From: Oscillospiraceae bacterium | GTDB taxonomy: Bacteria; Bacillota; Clostridia; Oscillospirales; Acutalibacteraceae | Direction of reading: 5' to 3' | Assembly (NCBI GenBank): GCA_015066105.1 | Contig: SVOY01000020.1 | Span: 1 to 35,478 of the forward strand | Length of the DNA stretch: 35,478 bases | The notes under the pieces: model-generated | The model's database searches: none | Seen by the model: only the letters and a program-made list of their open reading frames with translations | What the model was told of the DNA's origin: nothing | Shown here: positions 31,205 to 35,478 of the stretch, piece by piece | How the letters are laid out: every line of letters begins with the position of its first letter | Position numbering within the stretch: the first letter of the stretch is position 1 | Translations under genes and position numbers: made by a program

Positions 31205-32287
31205 CTATGCTATTGACCCCTGCGGGAATTCAAGCTCATTGGTGCTTCTGTCAAAAAGTCTGAAATGTGAGCCGTTATCCCACACAAGGCAAGGAATTCC
31301 GAATTTGTTTCCCGTGCTTACAAAATACTCTGTCTTTTCCCTGAGGTTGTCAAGGCTTGTTCTGTCCGTCCAGCCGTATTCTCCAAGCACCACGCCGTAG
31401 CCCTTTTTGATAAAGGCCTTGTAAAAGCTTCTGAAATATCTGTATATTGTAAATTTATCGCTCAGCCTCAGCCTGCTTTCGCAGTCATAAAACTCGCTGT
31501 TATGGGCGGTGCCGTAATAAAAATGCACTGACACAAGCACTCTGCCGTCCTCGGGCAGGTTGAGTGCGTTTACGGGCTCCTTCTCATGCCTTGCCGCATA
31601 GGTTGTAATCATAACAAAACGATTTTCGTTGTTACCGCCGCTTTTCCTTATAGCGTCAAGTGCCGCCGCGTTAAGGTTATTTACCACCTCATAATGCTCG
31701 GGCGTACCTATCCATTCCGTTTCAACGCCCGTCACTCTCGGCTCATTCATCGTTTCAAAAATAAGCCGCTCGTCATAGTCCTTGAAATATGCTCCCACCT
31801 GCGACCAGATTTCTGAAAGAATTTCAGTTGCCTTAGCCTCATGCTCCTTATCCGTCACAAGCCAGAAGGCATCATCGTGCTGAACATTGATTATGGCATA
31901 CATTCCGCTGTCAAGCACAAGGTCAACAACCTCCTTCACACGCCTGAGCCAGGTACGGTCTATTCTGTAGCTTTCATCAAGGTGCTGAGCCCAGGTAACA
32001 GGAATGCGCACAGAGCTGTAGCCAGCCGCCCTGACAGCCTCAATAAGCTCCTTTGAGGTATAGGGATTACCCCAATAGGTTTCGCTTTCCGTGCCCATTT
32101 TTTCTTCGGAGCCCTTTTCGCAGGCCTCGAGGGTGTTGCCAAGATTCCAGCCGTTACCTATTTTTTCCGCAAATTCCACAGACTCGGTCTGAGGTGCTTT
32201 TGGGAAAAGCAGAGGCTCAAAAATGTTACCTATACAACACGTACCGAAGCAAACGGCGGCAGTTAACAGTGCAACAATTGTTTTCAT
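31205..32287 (-). CDS. Glycoside hydrolase family 5 (endoglucanase-like)
   Basis: 360-residue GH5 enzyme of clan GH-A. The N-terminus GNGWNLGNTLEACEKG is typical of cellulase-like subfamilies. The acid/base Glu is in LIFETMNEPR near residue 160 and the nucleophile Glu in GVVLGEYGW near 300, with VSVHFYYG between. A short hydrophobic N-terminus suggests a signal peptide or anchor. No carbohydrate-binding module is attached. ATG 32287 is preferred over the adjacent GTG 32290 (GGAGGA lies 9 or 6 bases upstream). Substrates in the family include cellulose, xyloglucan and mannan. Confidence 0.9.
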   Translation of the reverse strand: MKTIVALLTAAVCFGTCCIGNIFEPLLFPKAPQTESVEFAEKIGNGWNLGNTLEACEKGSEEKMGTESETYWGNPYTSKELIEAVRAAGYSSVRIPVTWAQHLDESYRIDRTWLRRVKEVVDLVLDSGMYAIINVQHDDAFWLVTDKEHEAKATEILSEIWSQVGAYFKDYDERLIFETMNEPRVTGVETEWIGTPEHYEVVNNLNAAALDAIRKSGGNNENRFVMITTYAARHEKEPVNALNLPEDGRVLVSVHFYYGTAHNSEFYDCESRLRLSDKFTIYRYFRSFYKAFIKKGYGVVLGEYGWTDRTSLDNLREKTEYFVSTGNKFGIPCLVWDNGSHFRLFDRSTNELEFPQGSIA

Positions 32288-32328
32288 CACAGCTTTCCTC
32301 CGTGTTTTTATTTTCCTTTTCGGTTATA

Positions 32329-32357
32329 AGTATAGCACAGCCGGGCAAAAAATTCAA
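32329..32357 (-). promoter_or_regulatory. GH5/SGNH promoter
   Basis: Minus strand TTGAAT (32357-32352), 17-base spacer, TATACT (32334-32329). Confidence 0.75.
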
Positions 32358-32400
32358 TGCACCGAAAGAACATAAAAATTATAATAATGTCAATCAATTG

Positions 32401-32429
32401 TTGAATTTAATTTCAAAATACTATATAAT
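32401..32429 (+). promoter_or_regulatory. Promoter of the sugar transporter/LRR operon
   Basis: TTGAAT (32401-32406), 17-base spacer, TATAAT (32424-32429). It is divergent from the GH5 promoter with 43 bases between the -35 boxes, so a shared regulator is possible. Confidence 0.75.
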
Positions 32430-32453
32430 CAAAAGCAGACAGGAGGAGAGAAT

Positions 32454-34133
32454 ATGAATGCTTCGGAAATTGTATCAAAGGTGAAAGCGGCTCCGGACTA
32501 TATTAAAAGCCACTGGAACACACCGGGCGAGGGCGAATACCTTACCCTTAAGGAAATGGCCGCCTACACCGTATCTCAGGCCGGTACATACATCTACTGC
32601 ACCGCCTCAAACATTGTAACCTTTTCGGCCACACTTTTCTGCGGTGCAATTATGGAAATCCCCGCAATGGATTTCTATCTCATCAACCTTGCAACAACAA
32701 TTATCGGCTACGTGCTGATGTTCACAAACCCCGTGGGTATGCTCATTTATGAAAACCACGGCAGACTTACAAGGGGAATGAAGATATTTGCCCACACAAC
32801 CTATCTCGGGCAGATTCTTATAGGCATTGCCTGCTATTTCATCCCCGCAAACACCTTTGAGGCCTTTATGATGGGTGCGCCCCAGATTGTGGGCAACATT
32901 CTTGTTACAAACGGTATAACGGGATATGTAACCTGGCTTATCAGACGTCTTTTCGGCGCAAAGCACGGCAGAGTTAAGCCGATGATTCTTATCTGCTGTA
33001 TTCCTGCCATGCTGTTGCTTTCAGGCATACCTTATCTGCCCGTTCAGGATGCACCCTATGTAACAAAGCTTGTTGTGCTTCACTTTGTTTTCACCCTTAT
33101 GAACTTTTTCCACAACAACTTCATCGTTGTCAACAACCTTGTTGCTTATATGACGCCCAATTCTCAGGAAAGGCAGAAGCTCTATTCAATCGTTCCCATT
33201 ATCACGGGCTTTGCACCGTCGGTTATCAATATCTTCTTCCCCATGCTTATTGCTTCAACAGGCGGCTACACAAGCCTTAAAACCTATAGAATATTTGTGC
33301 CGATTTTTGCTTTTGTCGGTGCGGTGTTCACCCTTGCAGCTGCCTTCTGTAAGGAGCGTACTATTGAAGAGGGCATTGAAACGAGAAAAAAGGTATCCTT
33401 TTTTGAGGGCGCAAAAAACGCCTTCAAAAACAAGTATCTGTGGATGATAAACGTTTCCAACGTTGTAGGCCAGTGGCAGTGGATGGTTGGCAATGTGCTT
33501 CAGTGGTGGTTTATCTACTCACTCAGAGAGGAGACCCTTTACGGCATTGCCACAAGCATTGTTGTTATTGGTATGACCCCGGGTAATCTGCTGTGCGTTT
33601 GGCTTACCAAAAAATTTGAAAAAAGGAACGTTCTTCTTATTGCAAGGGCGGCATCTATTGTCTGTATTCTCGGTATGCTTGTTGCCATCAATACGGAAAA
33701 CATCCTAATTTTCCTTGTGTGCCTTTTCCTCCGAAACACCCTTCAGCCCATTGACACGGGCGTTGCAACGGGTCTCGGTGCCGATGCGCAGATTTACCAC
33801 CAATGGAGATTCGGCGAGCGCTGCGACTCAATTTCGGGCGTTTTCACCTGGCTTACAAATCCCCTTAACCTTGCACTCGGTTATTTCAGCCCCTGGATTC
33901 TTCAGCTTTTCGGCTTCACCTCAGACTGGGATGTGCTTTACGATACGCAGATTTGTGCAGACGTTTTCAGCATTCACGTTTGGTTCAACATCATAAGCCT
34001 TTTCCTTTCAATGATTCCCTTCTTCTTCTACAATCTTACAAAGGAAAAGCACGATATGTGTGTAAAGGAGCTTCAGCAAAGGCTTGAGGCTTCCGGCAAA
34101 GAAAATACCGACACACAGGAGGTGGCACAATGA
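32454..34133 (+). CDS. MFS/GPH-type sugar transporter
   Basis: 559-residue membrane protein with about 12 helices, resembling glycoside-pentoside-hexuronide (GPH) cation symporters of the MFS superfamily. Long basic cytoplasmic loops, a central loop rich in charge (CKERTIEEGIETRKKVSFFE) between the halves, and a hydrophilic C-tail are visible. The motif ISGVFTWLTNPLNLALGY near residue 460 is in the GPH-like second half. AGGAGGAGAG is the ribosome site. It is divergent from the GH5/SGNH operon and overlaps the LRR lipoprotein by four bases, so uptake of the glycan fragments released by GH5 is a likely role (inference). Confidence 0.8.
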   Translation: MNASEIVSKVKAAPDYIKSHWNTPGEGEYLTLKEMAAYTVSQAGTYIYCTASNIVTFSATLFCGAIMEIPAMDFYLINLATTIIGYVLMFTNPVGMLIYENHGRLTRGMKIFAHTTYLGQILIGIACYFIPANTFEAFMMGAPQIVGNILVTNGITGYVTWLIRRLFGAKHGRVKPMILICCIPAMLLLSGIPYLPVQDAPYVTKLVVLHFVFTLMNFFHNNFIVVNNLVAYMTPNSQERQKLYSIVPIITGFAPSVINIFFPMLIASTGGYTSLKTYRIFVPIFAFVGAVFTLAAAFCKERTIEEGIETRKKVSFFEGAKNAFKNKYLWMINVSNVVGQWQWMVGNVLQWWFIYSLREETLYGIATSIVVIGMTPGNLLCVWLTKKFEKRNVLLIARAASIVCILGMLVAINTENILIFLVCLFLRNTLQPIDTGVATGLGADAQIYHQWRFGERCDSISGVFTWLTNPLNLALGYFSPWILQLFGFTSDWDVLYDTQICADVFSIHVWFNIISLFLSMIPFFFYNLTKEKHDMCVKELQQRLEASGKENTDTQEVAQ

Positions 34134-34987
34134 AAAGAATTATAACGGTTTTATTGCTTGTAACGGCTTTATGCTTCTGTCTTGTCTCCTGCGGCAGCAG
34201 TGACCTTCAGCTTCTTGCGGGCAACACCTCACTTAAATATGATTTCACAGACGGCGAGGCACCACTCAAAAGCGTGCCCAACAAATCAACAATCACGGAA
34301 ATTCAGATTCCCGACGAATATGAAGGCCTGCCCGTTACAAAAATTGATAAGTTTGCCGCCGTTAACCTTGAATACGTAACAAAGGTAACCATAGGCAAAA
34401 ACGTAAGAGAAGTATCCGACTGGGCCTTCGGCAACAGCAAAAAAATCACCGCATTTGAGGTGGCTGACGAAAACCCCTACATCTGCGATGTTGACGGTGT
34501 GCTTTATACAAAGGACATGAAAACCCTTCTCTTCTATCCGCCCGCACGTGCAGTTGAAGTGAAAAAGGATGCAGACGGAAACGAGGTCAAGGCTATTTCA
34601 TACAAAATCCCCGAGGGTGTTGAGCTGATACGCTCAAAGGCCTTTTACAAGTGCACTGACCTTACTGAAATCACACTCCCCTCAACGCTCAGGAGCATTG
34701 AGGAAAAGGCCTTTTTCCGTTGCAGCCTCACGTCACTCACTCTCCCCTACGGCCTTGAATTTATAGGCAAGGATGCCTTCGCCTTTAATGCGGCCGTTGA
34801 AAGCCTTACAATCCCCGCAAGCGTAAAGCAGATTGACGAATACGCCTTTTACAGCTGCACCTCTATGCTTGAGGTAAAGATGCAGGGCAAGCAAGACGAT
34901 ATGGTCCTGGGCAAAAAATGGTATCCCACCAAAAACGGCGACGAGCTTAAAAACCCCGAGCTTACTATAAGCTGGCAAGCAAATTAA
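34130..34987 (+). CDS. Leucine-rich repeat (BspA/LRR_5) lipoprotein
   Basis: 285 residues. A lipoprotein signal MKRIITVLLLVTALCFCLVS ends in the lipobox VSCG (Cys21). Repeats of the BspA type follow (TKIDKFAAVNLEYVTKVTIG, ITLPSTLRSIEEKAFFRCSL, LTIPASVKQIDEYAFYSC), a surface-exposed binding fold. It overlaps the transporter stop (ATGA) and is the last gene of the operon. It probably acts outside the membrane in glycan or protein binding. LRR_5 proteins have no catalytic activity. Confidence 0.88.
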   Translation: MKRIITVLLLVTALCFCLVSCGSSDLQLLAGNTSLKYDFTDGEAPLKSVPNKSTITEIQIPDEYEGLPVTKIDKFAAVNLEYVTKVTIGKNVREVSDWAFGNSKKITAFEVADENPYICDVDGVLYTKDMKTLLFYPPARAVEVKKDADGNEVKAISYKIPEGVELIRSKAFYKCTDLTEITLPSTLRSIEEKAFFRCSLTSLTLPYGLEFIGKDAFAFNAAVESLTIPASVKQIDEYAFYSCTSMLEVKMQGKQDDMVLGKKWYPTKNGDELKNPELTISWQAN

Positions 34988-35010
34988 GCCGCCCGGTAAC
35001 GGATTTCGCC

Positions 35011-35288
35011 TTAGGGTGGCGAGCATAATCCGAACACCGTTTTTTACGGGCGGATTTCCGCCAATACTTCGTTAAAATACTCGTAAATCCGATAGGATTT
35101 ACTGCGTTTTGTGTCTTGTCTTGCCAAAAATCCGCTCCGCAAAAAATCGCAGACCCAAAAGTGCGAATTTTCGCAGGATTTTTGGATATTGAGGGTGTCG
35201 ACAGGCTGACGCCTTTCAAAACCGAAATGCCGAAAAGCCGCGAAAATTCACGCTTTTGGGCGGGTTCGGATTATACTCGTCACCCTAA
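35011..35288. mobile_element. MITE-like element with 25-bp inverted ends and internal hairpins
   Basis: The left end (35011-35035) begins TTAGGGTGGCGAGCATAATC and the right end, read from 35288 inwards, begins TTAGGGTGACGAGTATAATC; 23 of 25 positions agree. Inside, 35154-35185 and 35230-35261 are imperfect inverted copies (CCCAAAAG and GAATTTTCGC are shared). GTAAATCC-GATA-GGATTTAC (35083-35102) is a perfect 8-bp hairpin followed by TGCGTTTTGTG. No transposase frame is present; the frames covering it lack ribosome sites. No clear target duplication was found at the borders. The rest of 34988-35392 is A-rich promoter-like DNA. Confidence 0.65.
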
Positions 35289-35392
35289 CCGCAGAAAAAA
35301 GCAGAAAGAAAAGGCAAAAGCTGAAGAAATTTCTGATTTTTCTCCCAAAACGCAAGAAAATGTGGTACAATAACCGCAGAAAGGATGAAGTT

Positions 35393-35478
35393 ATGGACAG
35401 ATATACAAGAGCTGTTGCATTATGGCAACGAAAAAATATATCAACTGATGCCGAGCTTGCAGAGGCACTTAACGGTCA
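35393..35478 (+). CDS. Partial gene, possible Fic-family protein N-terminus
   Basis: 28 codons to the window edge, starting MDRYTRAVALWQRKN and continuing ISTDAELAEALNG. AAAGGATGAAG precedes the ATG, and a TACAAT -10 lies at 35366-35371. The layout LW-x-KNISTDAELAEAL is reminiscent of the N-termini of short Fic/DOC proteins of gut Clostridia (AMP-transferase fold), but the HxFx(D/E)GNGR motif lies outside the window. The call is tentative. Confidence 0.4.
   Translation, partial: MDRYTRAVALWQRKNISTDAELAEALNG

Noticed and set aside
35116..35373. 85-codon plus-strand open frame within and after the inverted-repeat element
   Set aside because: No ribosome site, runs across the right inverted end, and its composition follows the repeat.

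Overview
The window looks like chromosomal DNA of a gut-type Gram-positive Clostridia bacterium, probably Oscillospiraceae/Ruminococcaceae-like. The grounds are inference from gene content and style: sigma-A promoters close to TTGACA-N17-TATAAT, AGGAGG-type ribosome sites, single-chain Fe-S serine dehydratase, DUF951 and DUF6472 small proteins, PnuC, and polysaccharide and sialic acid catabolism. No rRNA, tRNA, CRISPR or transposase gene was seen.

Layout. 1-343: non-coding, hairpin-rich. 344-5346 (minus): housekeeping run DUF951 - prfA - Sua5/YwlC - coaE - lytic transglycosylase - M18 aminopeptidase. 5516-8653 (plus): three-S1-domain protein, PIG-L deacetylase, flavodoxin-like protein, radical SAM protein. 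8734-11898 (minus): a phage-type lysis cassette (CHAP/SH3 endolysin, XhlA-like protein, LL-H-type holin) with no other phage genes, followed by a GH127 beta-L-arabinofuranosidase without a signal peptide. 12232-15836 (plus): class III aminotransferase, fused double class II aldolase with a degenerate second half, then pnuC behind an attenuator-like leader. 15907-16285: a consensus promoter driving a 21-residue lysine-rich peptide and a structured RNA. 16304-20325: argG (with ARG-box operators) and argH, separated by an oppositely oriented ECF sigma/anti-sigma pair. 20514-22878 (minus): polar amino acid ABC importer. 23185-25131 (plus): DUF6472 protein, PH-domain membrane protein, L-serine dehydratase. 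25340-28105: LysR regulator divergent from a TRAP large permease and a small membrane partner. 28312-30437 (minus): AGE-family epimerase and N-acetylneuraminate-lyase-like aldolase, a likely sialic acid route. 30552-32287 (minus): GH5 glycanase and SGNH esterase. 32454-34987 (plus): GPH/MFS sugar transporter and BspA-type leucine-rich lipoprotein. 35011-35288: MITE-like element with inverted ends. 35393-end: start of a possible Fic-type gene.

Most unusual structure. (1) A family of two-hairpin modules lies 5-17 bases after stop codons, in the sense orientation of the gene. At two convergent gene pairs the modules face each other across one unique terminator hairpin. (2) The orphan holin/endolysin cassette lies beside a signal-less glycosidase, with a 12-bp inverted repeat that could hide the glycosidase ribosome site in read-through transcripts. 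(3) A 278-bp inverted-repeat element at the right edge shares internal motifs with the left-edge intergenic DNA. (4) Two RNA candidates stand out: the pnuC leader and the small-peptide transcript upstream of argG.

All calls come from reading the sequence by eye. Family names rest on recognised motifs, not on searches.
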